From assembly GCA_001584585.1 (NCBI GenBank), contig LSYV01000057.1:679998-743997 (forward strand): DNA of 64,000 nt, in the 5' to 3' direction. Origin of the DNA: Gonium pectorale (lineage: Eukaryota; Chlorophyta; Chlorophyceae; Chlamydomonadales; Volvocaceae). This document shows positions 22,578 through 35,002 of this stretch, piece by piece; position 1 is the stretch's first letter, and the number at the start of each line of letters is the position of its first letter. Position numbers and translations under genes: made by a program. The notes below the pieces were generated by a model. That model had not been told where the DNA came from. It did not search any database and was given only the letters and a program-made list of their open reading frames with translations.

Positions 22578-24883
22578 TCACTCGCCTTTGGTCGGCGGCA
22601 CTAGCGCCGCCGTGGCCAGGTCGTTGACCCGCGGATACGACGCCCGCTCGTCCAGCTGCGCCTGCGCCCACAGCAGCATCTTGAGCAGCAGCGGCAGCCG
22701 CGGCTCGCGCTCCTGCGCCTGGCTGGCCAGGATGGCGGCGTTGAGCTCGCTGGCAGTCTTCTGCCGCTGCGCCACGTCCATGAGGTCGCCCACGGGGCTG
22801 GCCTTGCTGTCCTCAAAGGCCAGCAGCGCCACGGTGCGCTCTGCGTACGTGTGGGGGCGGGGGTGGGAGGGAAGGTGGGGGTTGGGTGGGGACGGGTGGG
22901 TGGGGTGGACGGGTTGTAGGCGGTCTCACTAGACGAGCGCACGATGGCGCGTATGCCGTCGCTTTCCCATCTGGCGGACTCTGGAGGGACAATGGTTTCC
23001 GGCGTCGGCCAGCGAGCCTTCTCCAGCCTGTTTGCGGTAGTGGTGGTGAAAAGGGCTGGAACGCGTCCTCGACAGGAAGGCCGGAGGCGCATGTCGTGGC
23101 GTTGGGGCGGGGTGTTAGGAGTTGGGGCGATGGGGGGGAAGGGAAGGGAGGGGCAGTAGGAGATAAGGAGGCGACAGGGGAGGGTGGCATGGAGAAAGAA
23201 CCATCACCAATACACCAAAGCACCATACGGGGCATCAGAGGGAAATCGAGTTCCACCGGCAAACCACCGGCAAATCGAGTTCCTCCCCGCTCCGCGGTCC
23301 GGGTTGGCATCCGCGTTGCCCACCAACCCACCTTCGCGTCACTCCGTCACAGCCCGCCCTAATTCACGCCCCCATATCCCCCGCCGCCCGCCCAGCTCCT
23401 CTAGGAACTCCCGTTTGGGGTCTCCCACCGCAGGTATCCCAGCGCCACGCACATAGCTCTTTGGCTGAACGAGGGGCCCGCTGCGGGGCCTCTCGCCGCA
23501 CCCCGCCACCGCATGTCTACAGAGCTTACGTCCGCCAGCCCGGCTCGCAGCTACCTTTCCCCCAAACGCAACGCACCCAGCTCCTCCAGGAACTCCGCAT
23601 TCTCCTCCGCCAGCGGCGCCAGGCACTCCTGCGCGAAATCCAGCGCCGACTCGACGCTGCCGCCGCGGATGAGCTCGATCAGCCGCTGCTGCTGCAGGTG
23701 GAAGTACAGCTGTGGCTGCGACTCCAGGATCTGTCGGCGAGGCAACGGGAGGGGGCGGGCGGCGCAGCGGGGTCAGGGCGGGGCCGGAGCGGGGCGGGCA
23801 GGGGCAGAGCTTACAGGAGGCAGGACAGGAGGCGGGCGGACGCCGGAAAGAGGCAGACACGAACCGGCGCAGCGCCTGACCATGAGACTCCCACAGCAGG
23901 AAATGCCTATGGGGCAACCCTTTGAGGCGAGGATACTACGAACCAGCCCAGCCCCAGCTGAGCCCAGGCTGCAAGCAGGCCTTCAGTGAATGCGCAGTGT
24001 CTGGACCTACGCAGAGCCGGTGGGCCCCCGGTCTACCGTTGTACCGTATAGCTTCCCCTGCGGGCGCTTCCTGCGCACTGCCCCTCACGGGCTTGCCGCA
24101 CACGTCCGTCCTGCCATGCTAGGTAGGCCGCACTCGGCCGGTCCGCCGCCGGCAACACTCGGACAACGATCGAAGGCTTGCCCCCCGTACCTCAGGGTCC
24201 AGGTCGTTGACCCGCTCGATGGCCGTGTCCACGTCGCCGCCCTGCAGCGCCCGCCGGACCTCCATGCGGTCCGTGATGGCGTCCAGGTTGACCCCGGGGG
24301 GCGTGCCGCTCTCCTTCTCAAACGTGCGGGCGGCCTCCACGTAGCCCTGGACCAAGGAGGACAGCAGGGTGGTGCGGGGGGTGGGCGGGAGGGGGTGGCG
24401 GTGGGGAGCGGGGGTGTGGTGGGGTGGTGGGGTCGCGTGGGCCCGCCTGAGCTGGGGCGCAATGCGGGCGGCGGCTGATGAGATTCCGGCTGTGATAGGT
24501 ATGACGAGAGGCCAGGGATGCGGGAGATGTATGCTCATGGGCCGGGTCCATGAAAGTCCTTGCATTCGGACACGGGGTACGTGGGCCCGAGGGTTATCAA
24601 ACAGCACGTCCGCAGCCCCGCGCAGCCCGCTCTCATCATGTGCACCCGGGGAATTCCTCCGTGTCCATTAAACTTGCAGTTGTGCATACCTCGGTGACGA
24701 GGAAGTTCATGATGAGCCGGTTCATGTCCTCTTTCGGCACTTTAACGCCCGCTAGCTTGCTGTCCCATGTTTCCAGAGAGATGTGCTTCTTCGTACCAGC
24801 CTGTCAGTGCAGGGCGTGGGTCTTGGCACGACGCCGAAGCGCTGGACGACCCTAGTTGGGGGCCTCACCTCTCCACGACCCAT
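22578..24883 (-). CDS. GID8: GID8/TWA1, GID/CTLH E3 ligase subunit
   Basis: Core scaffold subunit of the GID (CTLH) ubiquitin ligase; in yeast the complex degrades gluconeogenic enzymes. Exons: 24883-24869 (15 nt, MGRGE), 24800-24690, 24346-24191, 23730-23577, 22840-22578; phases agree and give 232 residues (human TWA1 is 228). LisH motif at about 22-55 (EDMNRLIMNFLVTEGYVEAA), then CTLH (about 60-115, including YFHLQQQRLIELIRGG) and the CRA region (ERTVALLAFED ... LLLKMLLWAQAQLDE). The first exon is tiny but has good donor (GAG|GTGAGG) and acceptor (CTGACAG|GC). Head to head with PSF2 across 451 bp. Secure. Confidence 0.96.
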
Positions 24884-25334
24884 GGCCCGGAGCGTGGCTA
24901 CGTCTTGAGGTGTAAGGTACTGGTATCTTATTATTTTTGCGCGTCGATTACGGCGAATAAGGTTGAATGGAGTGCTTCAGCCTGTTCTTTCAATCAATCC
25001 ATGCAATTAACTTTGTATTTTGGTGGTTCCTACGGTTCCTACGGCCTTTCTTGCCTGGGCTACGTCAGGATCCAGGAGCTGGAACCATTTCGGTTTTTCG
25101 CGGGAACCGTCGCAGCCTGCTGTGCCCGATGCTTGACATTTCAGAACGTGTTCATTGTGTTGCAACGTTTTATGTAGCTTGGAGCACTAATGGAGCGCGA
25201 CAACTGAGACACGGCGCTTTCCGGCCCAACACTCCCAGGCCGATTGCCCTATCCAACCGCCTAAAATATAGCTGAGGATTTGTGCAAACCTAAAGGATAA
25301 CCGAGGTTCGCCTTAGCTTGCTGGCCTACCACCC
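24884..25334. promoter_or_regulatory. Shared upstream region of GID8 (-) and PSF2 (+)
   Basis: The two start codons are 451 bp apart and point away from each other, so both promoters must lie here. The sequence is AT-richer than its flanks. GGTTCCTACGGTTCCTACGG (two tandem GGTTCCTACs) lies at 25024-25043. No TATA box could be assigned with confidence. Confidence 0.55.
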
Positions 25335-28300
25335 ATGCCGACTCCCTCCTTGTTCGAGTACGTGTCCACAAAGCTAGAGGAGCCTCCAATCACCCCTGAG
25401 GAGGTGAGGAGCTTGCGCTGGGGAGCCTTTTGGAGGAGCGCTACTGCCCGTCCCACGGAGAGGTTGGCCCCACGCGGCGCAAGCCCTGACGCCTCCCGCC
25501 CTCCTCCCACCGCTTGCAACAGCTCGAGTTCTTTGCGGAGCATGAAAAGGTGGTGATCATCCCCAACTTCAGCCTCAATCTCCCAAACGGCCAGCTCACG
25601 TGCATTGAGGTGCGCGGCACACCGCTCTCGCCTCCCAAGCCCGCAAAACGTGCGGCCCGGCCTCGGCCCGGCAGGCGCTGGGCAGGACTCGTGCCGCCGG
25701 GCGCCCGAACGAGGGCAAACCTTGCAGAGGCCATCTTGCGCGCGCAGGGCACTGGCATCCTCCGCACCCCCACCGCCACCCGGCGAGCACCCTGACCACC
25801 CATCCCCACGTGCCTGCACAAGCGCGTTGCCCCACACCTCCCCGCGCACCTGGCCCTGCCCTACCCCTGCCCATACCTCGCACCGCCCCGCACCTTCCCC
25901 CCGCCTCCCTTTGTCCGCCTCCTCTCGTCCCCGCCCCGCCCCGCAGGGCACGTACGGCCCCTTCCGGCCCAACATCCCGGTGGAGGTGCCGCTGTACCTG
26001 GCGCTGGCGCTGCACCGGCGGGGCAAGTGCCGCATTCAGCCACCCGAGTGGATGGCCCGGGACAGGCTCAAAAGTGAGGCCCCGGGGGAGGGGGCAGCAA
26101 GAGGAGGAAGCAGCGGGAGGCGGGGGGAAGCGGGAGGCGGGAGGAAGCGGGAGGTGGGGGGCCGGGAGGCAGGGCCGGGCCGCCCCCAGCGGCCTTGTGC
26201 TGCCGCCTCACGGGCGTCGCCACATGCCGCCATGGCCACGGGCGCGGAAGTGCTGCGAAGCAATGACCTCGCCTGTCCTCTCCGACCGGTCCCGAGGGCG
26301 CGACGTGGCGCGCCGCGCAGTCCTTCGGTCCGCGTACAGTCAGGAAGCGCACCGAGACTGTCCCAGTGCCAAGCGTGTGCGGGGCCAGCGTCATCCCGCG
26401 AACCTCCACCCTGGCTGCTTCACCGCCACGCGCGCAACTCGCCTCCCCGCCCAGCAGTATCCGACGGTTAGGCATGGCATGCATCAGGCTTGCCTCACGA
26501 GCGCTCTCTCCAGAGTCCAGACCCAGTGAACCCCCAGCCCGCTCCGACGCGCAAACCACTGACCCCCCCCACCCCGAACTNNNNNNNNNNNNNNNNNNNN
26601 NNNNNNNNNNNNNNNNNNNNNNNNNNNNNNNNNNNNNNNNNNNNNNNNNNNNNNNNNNNNNNNNNNNNNNNNNNNNNNNNNNNNNNNNNNNNNNNNNNNN
26701 NNNNNNNNNNNNNNNNNNNNNNNNNNNNNNNNNNNNNNNNNNNNNNNNNNNNNNNNNNNNNNNNNNNNNNNNNNNNNNNNNNNNNNNNNNNNNNNNNNNN
26801 NNNNNNNNNNNNNNNNNNNNNNNNNNNNNNNNNNNNNNNNNNNNNNNNNNNNNNNNNNNNNNNNNNNNNNNNNNNNNNNNNNNNNNNNNNNNNNNNNNNN
26901 NNNNNNNNNNNNNNNNNNNNNNNNNNNNNNNNNNNNNNNNNNNNNNNNNNNNNNNNNNNNNNNNNNNNNNNNNNNNNNNNNNNNNNNNNNNNNNNNNNNN
27001 NNNNNNNNNNNNNNNNNNNNNNNNNNNNNNNNNNNNNNNNNNNNNNNNNNNNNNNNNNNNNNNNNNNNNNNNNNNNNNNNNNNNNNNNNNNCCCCCGGCC
27101 CGCAGCCATGCTGGACGAGGAGCGCACCATCCCGCAGTACTTCCAGCCCGTGCCGCAGTACTACGTAGAGGTCAGCAAGATGCTGTTCACGGAAGCGAGG
27201 GCCATCTTCGGGACCAACAGCGACGTGCACGAGGTGGGGGGGGGGGCGCGGAGGGCGGGGCAGGGTCGGGGCCAGGGCAGGGCGGGGCCTGGTGGAGGCA
27301 GGTGGGGAGTGCCGGAGTGTGGAAGTGCGCGCCCGCAGAAGGGCGCGATGCGGGACAGAGCGGCGGCGGGCGCGGTGCGGTGCGGTTCGCCGCCGGGCTG
27401 ACGGGGGGCCGGCGGGAGAGCGCAGCAGCGGAGCGACCCCGGATGGCCCGCGGGGCCATGTTTTGGTCAAGCCGGCGACGTGCGCGCGGCGAAGGAGTTG
27501 TAGGGCGTGGACTCGGGGGGCGGGGGGGCAGGCACCGGAGCGCAGGCACGGTCCATCAGGTGCACAGGAAGGTCCTCGCACTCAGCCTGAGCATGCCGTA
27601 CACGGCGTACACACATGTGTCGTACGGAGTATGACGTACACTCCCCGCTGCCGGGCCAGCGCTAACTCATAAGACCGTGTGCCCTCCTGCCGGCACGTCT
27701 GGTGGCCCCGCAGGTCCAGGAGATGATCGAGGAGCTCAAGAAGGTCCGCAACAGCAAGATCCTGGACGGCCTGCGCAAGGTGAGCGGTCCCATCACCGTC
27801 AAGCTCAACAACCTGAGCGCCTCCGAGACCAACAAGATCCGCCTGCTGTTCGAGAACTCGCTCAACATGTGGCACCAGCTGTCAAAGGTGGGGTGGGGCC
27901 GGCGGGAGGGAGGGGCAAGGGGGCAGGTGCGATGGGGGCGGGGCGTGTGTGGTTTGGAGGGAGCAGCAAGGTACGCCACGGACTTGAGCACCGGTTGTGG
28001 CGTTACCGGGGTGGGGGGGAGGGACGAGGGAAGTGGAGAGCAGGCGGAGGCGGGGCAGGGGGTGCTGGCTTGGGCGGCGTCCAGCAGCAATGGAGTGGCT
28101 GGGAGAGGGGCCGTGCACCAGTGGGGCTGGGAGAGGGGCCGTGCACCCCCTCCCCAGGGGCGGCGGGCCGGGGTGCTTGGGATGTCGGGACGGCTGCAGG
28201 GACGGCACGCGGGCGGCTGGGTTGCTCAAGGTGATCGGGGCGGCTGCAGTGGCGGCAACGGTAGCGGTTGTGCGTTTGGTACGGCAACCGGCGTCGCACT

Positions 28301-28651
28301 CGGTCCTAGCATCCACCCCTGACGCCGCCAAGCCTTCCCAGCAACTACAGCGACAATGGGGACGGGCTCCTCGCGTGTCATGTGTCCGTCCTGGGCTGCG
28401 AGCACCTGTTTGTTGCGCCACGGCGCCAAGCTACCCGTTGTCGGTCACGAGCCGGCCACACAACACCACACGTGGCCCTGGGGCTGCGAATGTGGGGGTT
28501 GGGCGCAGGAGGCAGGACCGATTCCCGATTGCCCTCTCCCCGACTCTCCCGCCCTGATCGGGAAGTATGCCCCCTTGCCCATCATCCGCAGAACGACAAG
28601 GAGTGGCAGGAGAGCCGACTCGCGGGAACGGACACGCCCGCGACGTTGTGA
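25335..28651 (+). CDS. PSF2: PSF2, GINS complex subunit 2
   Basis: GINS joins MCM2-7 and CDC45 to form the CMG replicative helicase. Exons: 25335-25403, 25523-25609, 25947-26073, 27106-27233, 27714-27887, 28592-28651; they join in frame to 214 residues (family about 185-215). Recognisable blocks are PEELEFFAEHEKVVIIPNFS, YGPFRPNIPVEVPLYLAL, CRIQPPEWM, and a helical C-terminal part ending near NSLNMWHQLSK. The assembly gap 26581-27091 falls inside intron 3, so the CDS appears intact: exon 3 leaves one base that pairs with CC at 27106. The last exon (NDKEWQESRLAG...) is inferred from phase and a good acceptor (CATCCGCAG) and is the least certain part. Confidence 0.92.
26581..27091. other. Assembly gap (511 N)
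   Basis: A run of 511 unknown bases inside PSF2 intron 3. The bases before it (26074-26170) are a G-rich tract of repeated GGGAGGCGGG/GAAGCGGGAGG units, a likely cause of sequencing failure. The true gap size is unknown. Confidence 0.99.
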
Positions 28652-30184
28652 GATCGCGCTGTGCTGCGCGCGTGCCGCCGCAGCCGTCAGCGGCGGCTGC
28701 TGGTTACCGGGGGCGTCGGCTGGTGCTCGTGGGCAAGGAGCCCCCCTGTGGTGCAGCCGTCTGGTTTTACGCGGTTGGGTTGACAGTCGTGCAAAGGATG
28801 CAGGATGATGCAAAGGGGGCATGTGTCCCCCGGCGGCAGGTGTGGGTTGTGCTTGCATTTCGTCTTACCCTGCGTCGAGGGCTGTGGTGGGCGTGGGGGA
28901 GGCGGCAGGGGGCGGCTTCCGGGGGTCGGGTGAGGGCGGATCTGCCGATTGGCGGGTTTGACGATGCCGTCGTGGGAGGGTGGGCAGCCGCTGTGTGGCG
29001 CATGGAGGGGTCGAGGGCAGCCGACACCGAAGGTCTAGAGGACGGAGGGTCTCAGGTTGAGGCGGGTTTCAGGTTGAGGATGTGTGGCGCATGGAGGGGC
29101 CGTAGCCGGCCCACTTGACCGGTGGGCGGAGCGGTGACGAAGTGCTGAGACCGATTTATTTGGTCCAGTCAGGGGACATGGCCATGGGCAGAGTGAGGGG
29201 AAGCTTGCACCTGCCCTGTTCCGGTTTGCAGCTGTTCCGGCATGTGAGGAGCCGGGGGCTTGAGAAAGGCGCCTAGGCGGCGCACGGAGTTGGGACGGCC
29301 ACGGTGACGGCGGCGCTGGCCAAAGCAGTCCGTTGAATAGTATCACTGCCGGCTGTTGCGCAGCCACGGTGCGACGCGGCCTCGGATGCAGAGCGGCCAC
29401 GTGTGCAATGTGCCGCTCCTGCAGATGAGACCGAGTAAGGAGTAACACCGCTGCCGCACGCTGATCCTTCACCTGCTTGACTCTTACAAGCACGGAAGGG
29501 CGCAAGGCGCAGCGGCCTTTACAACGGCCACTTCCAGCTTTGCATGGCACAGACAGCCTCCCTGCAAGCTCTGCAAGCGCTGAGGGCACATGCGTCACCC
29601 TACACCTCCCACCCGCATAGACATCCGCCTGGGACCTTAGCAAACCAAACCAAGCCCTGTGCCCTTGCTATATCTGCTTGAGCCCGTCACGGGTGTGATC
29701 AGCAGCATCCGGTGTACTATCCTGCACCCGCCGCATGTTCACAATTGTCAATAGATGCCACCTGTCTGCCGGAGGCCTGCAACCGTGCCAACGTAGGGGC
29801 ACAACACCGTACTGTGCTCAGCGCACCAAACCGTATCACACCGTATATACAGTCCACGGCGCCAAAAAAAGAGAAACCTGCACCAACCCTTCCGACGCAA
29901 CACCGACAGCCGTTTACGACGATACGGTATGCAATTCCCAAACCAATCGTGATGAAATGCGATAAGGCGCACATGCTGCCAGAGTACAAATACACTGCGT
30001 GCGACCAGCTGTACAAAGAGGGAGTATGACCGCCCCACGCACTCGGGGAGCGTCAAAAGGCGAGCAGCGGTCCAGCCCACCAAAAAGGAGACTCAAGGCC
30101 ATCCCAGAGAGGGCGGGGCCACCCAGGGGCCACCAAGGTGGGGTCGGGCGTCGCCGTGGCGTCGCGCGGGAATGCAGGCGGAGC

Positions 30185-30212
30185 CACACACACACACACA
30201 CACACACACACA
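30185..30212. repeat. (CA)14 dinucleotide microsatellite
   Basis: Fourteen CA units without interruption. Frames crossing it read as Thr-His or Cys-Val repeats and are artefacts. Confidence 0.97.
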
Positions 30213-30589
30213 TGAATCGGACACGGATCCGCATAAGCACGTACACGCCGGAGCTATCGGCACACATAGCATAGAGCAACTATGGTACACGGGACAAGAA
30301 GGTACAGGACAGGATGCATTGCCACAGTGACACGGCCATTGCCGCCATTGTCTATAAGAGTGGGAATTTCACACGGGCGCCGACCTGCCGGCCGAGCTTC
30401 AAGGAGTCAAGTCCTCGCCCTCAGGCATGCTCGCTACTCGCCTGGTTCAAGCCGCATGGTAAGAGTCTGGGTCCATGCTGCCGCTCCGCTCCTCTCGTGC
30501 CCCGTCATACAGTGACACACCAACGCGCTACACCACCGCACACCGTTCTCCACCCATCGCACCAGCCAAGCCCCGGTCCTGAAACGCGC

Positions 30590-30594
30590 TTACA
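30590..30594 (-). terminator. Candidate poly(A) signal TGTAA of AAH1
   Basis: Reverse-strand TGTAA 137 nt after the AAH1 stop codon. TGTAA is the established chlorophyte poly(A) signal; a 5-mer is weak evidence alone. Confidence 0.4.
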
Positions 30595-30730
30595 CGGCGC
30601 ACCCTCGGTGAGCATCCCCGCCAGCCAGCCAGCCTGCCTGCCGCTCTGGCCCTCTGGCCGGCCAACACTGCCAGTCACTCACCCAAACACGCCTCACGCG
30701 CCCCTCAGACACCCGGCCCGGCTCCGCACC

Positions 30731-33700
30731 TCACGCCTGGGACGCATCGCCCCGCAGCGACTCCGGCAGTGCCAGCGACGCGGCGTAGCTGTGCAGCAGG
30801 GACGCGCCCGCCTCGAAGCTGTCGAGCACAAAGTACCGGGACTGGTAGCCGTCCTTGTACGACATCTTGGGCAGCGGGCGGAAGGGGTCCAGCGGCTCCA
30901 GCGCGGCCGCGCCCGAGGCCATGTGCTCCAGCTCGCCGTAGCTGGACAGGATGCCTGGTGCGGGTGGGAGGCGGGGGGGGGACGGGCGAGGGGTTGAGGG
31001 TGAGAAAGGCGGTGGATGAGTCTGTGGGCTGGTGTGCGGAGAGGGGCTTGCGCAGCATGACTCCGGGCCGAATACGGATCGCCAAGCGCCCGGGAGAGTA
31101 GGCGCGCAGGGTGTGGGAAGCACGGGCCAAGCACAGGGGCATGCAGCGGCGCCTCCGTCGTGCTGCGGCGCCGCAGGCCGTGTCGCGCGGATAGGTGGGG
31201 ACAGCGGAGCGCCTTCCTACAACCCTATCCCTTTGCAAATTGACCTCCCCTGTCATCAGAGCTCCCCAAGTCCTCCCCGCCCTGGTTCGGCGGCCCACCT
31301 GCGCCGAAGGCCTTAATGCCTCCTCCCTCCCGCACCACCCCGAACTCCACCGTGTACCAGTACACCTGTGGGGCAAGGACAGGGTGGCAGCTGCGAGGGT
31401 GGGTGCGTGAGGAGAAAAACAGGAGATGATGGACAGGGCAGCCCATCCCCGGCTCTCATACCGTACACCTGGCGGCAGCGGGCAAAGACAAGGCGGGTGG
31501 CGAAGGCCGGAGGTGAGGGCCGGAGGCGAGGTTGGGGCGCACACACGGAGGCAACCGGATTACTGCCCATCCCAGGCTCTAGCAATCAAGGCCCTCCCAA
31601 CCAGACCCGTTCAGCATGAGGCGGGACGGTGTTGGTTCCTTCCTCCGCCAAGGAAGCATGACAGGCTCCTGTACAGCCGCACATTGGGAGGCCCCGCGCC
31701 AGCACCATCGCTGGCGCTGCGCAGCCGCCCATCCGCTCCCCGCGCCAACCACGCCGACGCAGACCCCCTGTATGCCGCCGCCACACCCCACGCCGCACTG
31801 CCAGCCGCACTTACCTTGGTGAGGTGCCAGATGGTCTTGTCGTCGGCGCCCAGGGAGGCCGCCCCGATGGCCTGGACCAGCTGCGAGTAGGCGGGGTCGG
31901 CAAGCAGCGGTACGTGGCCTGGAGGGGTTAAAAGGGGCGGCAGCGGCAGCGGCCCGCAGGATGGGGCGAGGCGAGGTGGCTAGAGGCAGCGGTGTGACAG
32001 GGAGGGGCCACCACAGCCACTGCTCCACCCAGCTCAGGCCCAAGCGTCAGGTCCAGTTTCCGCTTCTCCGTCTTGCGATTGCGGAAGCCGTCCGTGGCAT
32101 TTTGAGTCCCATAAGTTGGATGAGGGCTAGTGGTGGGCTAGGGGCTTGAATCCCATGGGTCGGATGGGGCCTAGGTGTGGGCTAGCCACCACAGCCAGCC
32201 CACCGATGAGCTCGTGCACGACGTCGGGCTCGGGCGTGTAGTTGGGCTTGCTCGGGTGGCGCATGTACTGCAGGTGGCAAGGGGTGGGGAACGGGAGGTG
32301 AGGATGCGGCGAGGCCAAGGAGGAGGGTGAGGCGCCGGCAGGGCTCCAGCGGCGGGCTGGGCTCTTCTACAGGGTGGCAGGGTGGCCAAGCCGCTAGCTA
32401 CCGCGAAGCTGCCCGGTCCCTTCCCCCAAGGCGGGAAGGCTGCCCGCGGTCAGCTGGACCATGACTGGTCAAAAAATCACTCGGGCGTAGCTACGACAGC
32501 ACGTCGTAAAACCGCGAGCCCTTGAGGCGCAGACAATTTACCGTCTCTCAGGCAGGCGGCAAGTGGGAACGCTGCTACCGTTGGCGCTCGCTGGCGCCGC
32601 ACTGCCGCTGCTTCCGCACACAGCACAATGTTGGCTGTGCCATGCCCCTAGGCCGCTAGGCCTCACCGTAGCACAACCGCGCAGCGGCCCACCTGGGTGG
32701 AGTGGAAGTGCTTGAAGGCCAGGCCCGCCAGGAAGTGGCGCGGGTGCATCAGGCCCGCCACCGGCCGCACGGTCCACCCCGTGCTGCACTGCAATACGGC
32801 GTTCATCTCCTCCAGCTGGGGGACCTGCTCGACCCCAGGATGCCGGGTGTGCGCCGGATGTTAGGGGGCCCCATCCGCGGTGTCGGAATGCGTGTGTTGG
32901 CGTGTACTGTTGGCGAGCGCTGAAGCTTAACAACACATGGACGGTCAAGATTCGCCATGAACGGTTGAGAACATCGATAAACGGTTTTATTCTTTCATGT
33001 ACCGTTGCACGTAACATGAACGGTCCATGAACGTTTCTGTGGATGGTCCATGAACGGTCATGAAGGTTTCTAAGAACGGTCCGTGAACGGTCCATGAACG
33101 GTCCATGAACGTTTCTGTCAACGGTCCATCAACGGTCCGTGATCGGTCCATGAACGTTTCTGTGAACGGTCCATGAACGGTCCATGGACGTGTCTGTGAA
33201 CGGTTCGAAAACGGTTCGCCAATATGCCAGCGCCCCGGGGTTCCAAGGAGGTTGAGGGGAGGAGCGTGCATGCGTCGGATGGAGGAGGTAGAGTTGAGGG
33301 AGATCTCGTGCTCTTGGGTTATGGCAGGGAATGGACCGTGGGGACACTGCTGAAGGGCGGATGCAGTAACTGCGACGAGGTCAGGGAAGACGGTTGAGGA
33401 GCCCAGCCCTGAAACATTTACTGTACTCCGGGATGACGGACCATTGAGCGTATCGAGTTCCAGGAAGGAATGAAATGTACCCCTGGCCTCGCATCCTTCC
33501 CTCTTCTCTCCAACTTGGTCGCTAACAGAGGACCTGCCAGGCAGACCTCCCGCTCTCCCGCTCTCCACTTCATTAGTCCAGTTTCCATCCCCACCTTCCC
33601 CGGCCGGAAGTCGAACAGGGATAGGCATCGCAGGTACTCGCGGCAGGCATGGCGCGGCAGCAGCTCCCGTAGCTGCGCCAGCACGGCGTTCCAGGTGGCC

Positions 33701-34317
33701 ACCTCCTCGGGCGTGTATTCGACGTCAGTAATGGCCGTCCCTCTGCGAAATCGGTCAGCATTATCCCGCCAGCATTCCACCAGGCTCTGCCAAAGCTGTT
33801 GGGCAAAGCTGCCGGACACGGGGACGTGCGCCAGGCACTCACATTTGGTGCTGCTTGGCGCGTTCGGCCAGCATGGTGCGCCGCTGCTTGTAGCCAGCGT
33901 CGTGGTATCCGGGATGATCTTCAGCCAGCTCCGCTCCAAACCCCAGAATCTAAAGCCGTGTGGAGAATGAAACAACAGATTGAGAAGCTGAAACGCCGCA
34001 GCACGGCGGTCGCGAGGCGACCAAGCCTTACCTGGCCGTTGTCAACATCGTGTATGCTCCGTATGATGGGCACTGGCCCGGTGTAGCTGGTGCTCCGCGC
34101 TTGCGGGTGATGCGGGAAGGAACTGGCGGTTGGCGCGAAATACCCAATCGCTTCTGGGCTCAGGCAAAACGATACCTGCTGCTGCGTTAATCCGTATCCT
34201 CTCCCCTCGCCGAGCCGTGGCGCGGCATGCTCGGGGCGAAAGAGCGACCGCGACCTCTCGTCGATAGGCGAAGTCCCGCGCGCTGCTTCTGCTGGCTTGA
34301 GCGCTAGTGCACACCAT
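30731..34317 (-). CDS. AAH1: Phenylalanine 4-hydroxylase (aromatic amino acid hydroxylase), plastid-targeted
   Basis: Non-haem iron enzyme converting Phe to Tyr with O2 and a reduced pterin or folate. Exons: 34317-34176, 34072-34032, 33949-33843, 33742-33595, 32824-32693, 32267-32204, 31918-31815, 31365-31299, 30954-30731; all phases agree, 342 residues. Residues 1-47 are rich in Arg, Ser and Ala with few acids, like a chloroplast transit peptide. The catalytic domain shows SIHDVDNGQILGFGAEL, DHPGYHD, VEYTPEEVATW, RPVAGL, HFLAGLAFKHFHSTQ, TPEPDVVHELIGHVPLLAD (the two His iron ligands), YWYTVEFG (the Glu ligand) and AGILSSYGE. The ACT regulatory domain of animal enzymes is absent. The exon 1/2 junction rests on phase only. 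Intron 5 (32825-33594) holds a minisatellite. Confidence 0.93.
32936..33215. repeat. Intronic minisatellite, unit about (TC)CATGAACGGT
   Basis: About fifteen imperfect 10-14-nt units, most containing AACGGT, often as CATGAACGGTC and interspersed with CATGAACGTTTCTGTG. It lies in the AAH1 intron between exons 33742-33595 and 32824-32693. Reverse-strand open frames here read as repeated Met-Asp-Arg-Ser peptides and are artefacts. Confidence 0.92.
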
Positions 34318-35002
34318 ATTACGCCTGTTTGGTGCAGTGCCCTGGTGCTTGCCTCCGCCCAGCAAGCTCTGACTGTGCACCGACACGGTGCTTCCTAGGC
34401 TTCCAAGGAAACGCAAGAACGCAAAGCTAGGAGTATAAGAAGTGCATGCAAAGGCCAGCGGGGGCGGGGCAAGGACCCGCGACAGACAGGCAGTTGCGTA
34501 GGCGTTGAAACAGCACAGCGATAACCGACGGTCCCAAAGTGCTCAAACAGTCTCCATGCAGCAGCACTTGTGACTCCAGTATTCTAGGTCTTCTTTTCTC
34601 CCGCGTCAGGACTGCGTCACGTCCGTACAGTACGGGTCAACTGTCGCACGCGGTGTCCAATCGACTAAGTTCCCAATCACAATTCAGGGGGTCACTGACC
34701 TAAGGACCGGAGTTACCGTACTCCCGCATGAGCCCGAGCCCAAATGTTTACACTGCAGGTTTCTACCTCGTCGACGCTGACCTGTACCGCATGTCTGCAA
34801 AGAGTGTCAGCCTTGGCTTTAGAGCACGGCCGCACGACCCGTCAACTTTGCCACTCCCAATCTTGCAACCACCGCGCCCTGCACAATTCGCCCGTACAGC
34901 CAGCTCTACCGCCCCGTAGGACTCTTCGACTTCACCTCCAATACGCACAGCAGCTCCAAGCTCTGCCAATCCTGCAGCATTACTCCCAAATCGACCGCCA
35001 GA
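34318..35002. other. Intergenic: AAH1 upstream and separase 3' region
   Basis: Holds the AAH1 promoter and separase 3' UTR. The reverse-strand frame stays open upstream of the AAH1 ATG (to 34416) but has no earlier ATG. Confidence 0.5.
34748..34752 (-). terminator. Candidate poly(A) signal TGTAA of separase
   Basis: Reverse-strand TGTAA 250 nt beyond the separase stop codon at 35005-35003. Confidence 0.4.

Larger units (their letters stand above)
28652..30730. other. Intergenic, convergent 3' ends of PSF2 and AAH1
   Basis: About 2 kb without a recognisable gene. A reverse-strand frame of 202 codons (29035-29643) has no domain. AT content rises at 29.6-30.0 kb. A CA microsatellite lies at 30185-30212. 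Confidence 0.5.

Noticed and set aside
26366..27634. Long frames spanning the N run
   Set aside because: Created by unknown bases; the only real coding parts are PSF2 exons 3 and 4 on either side.
29035..29643. 202-codon reverse-strand frame
   Set aside because: No motif, Pro/Arg/Ser/Ala-rich composition, no neighbouring exons.
32987..33628. Reverse-strand protein with repeated Met-Asp-Arg-Ser peptides
   Set aside because: Translation of the intronic minisatellite of AAH1 rather than a gene.
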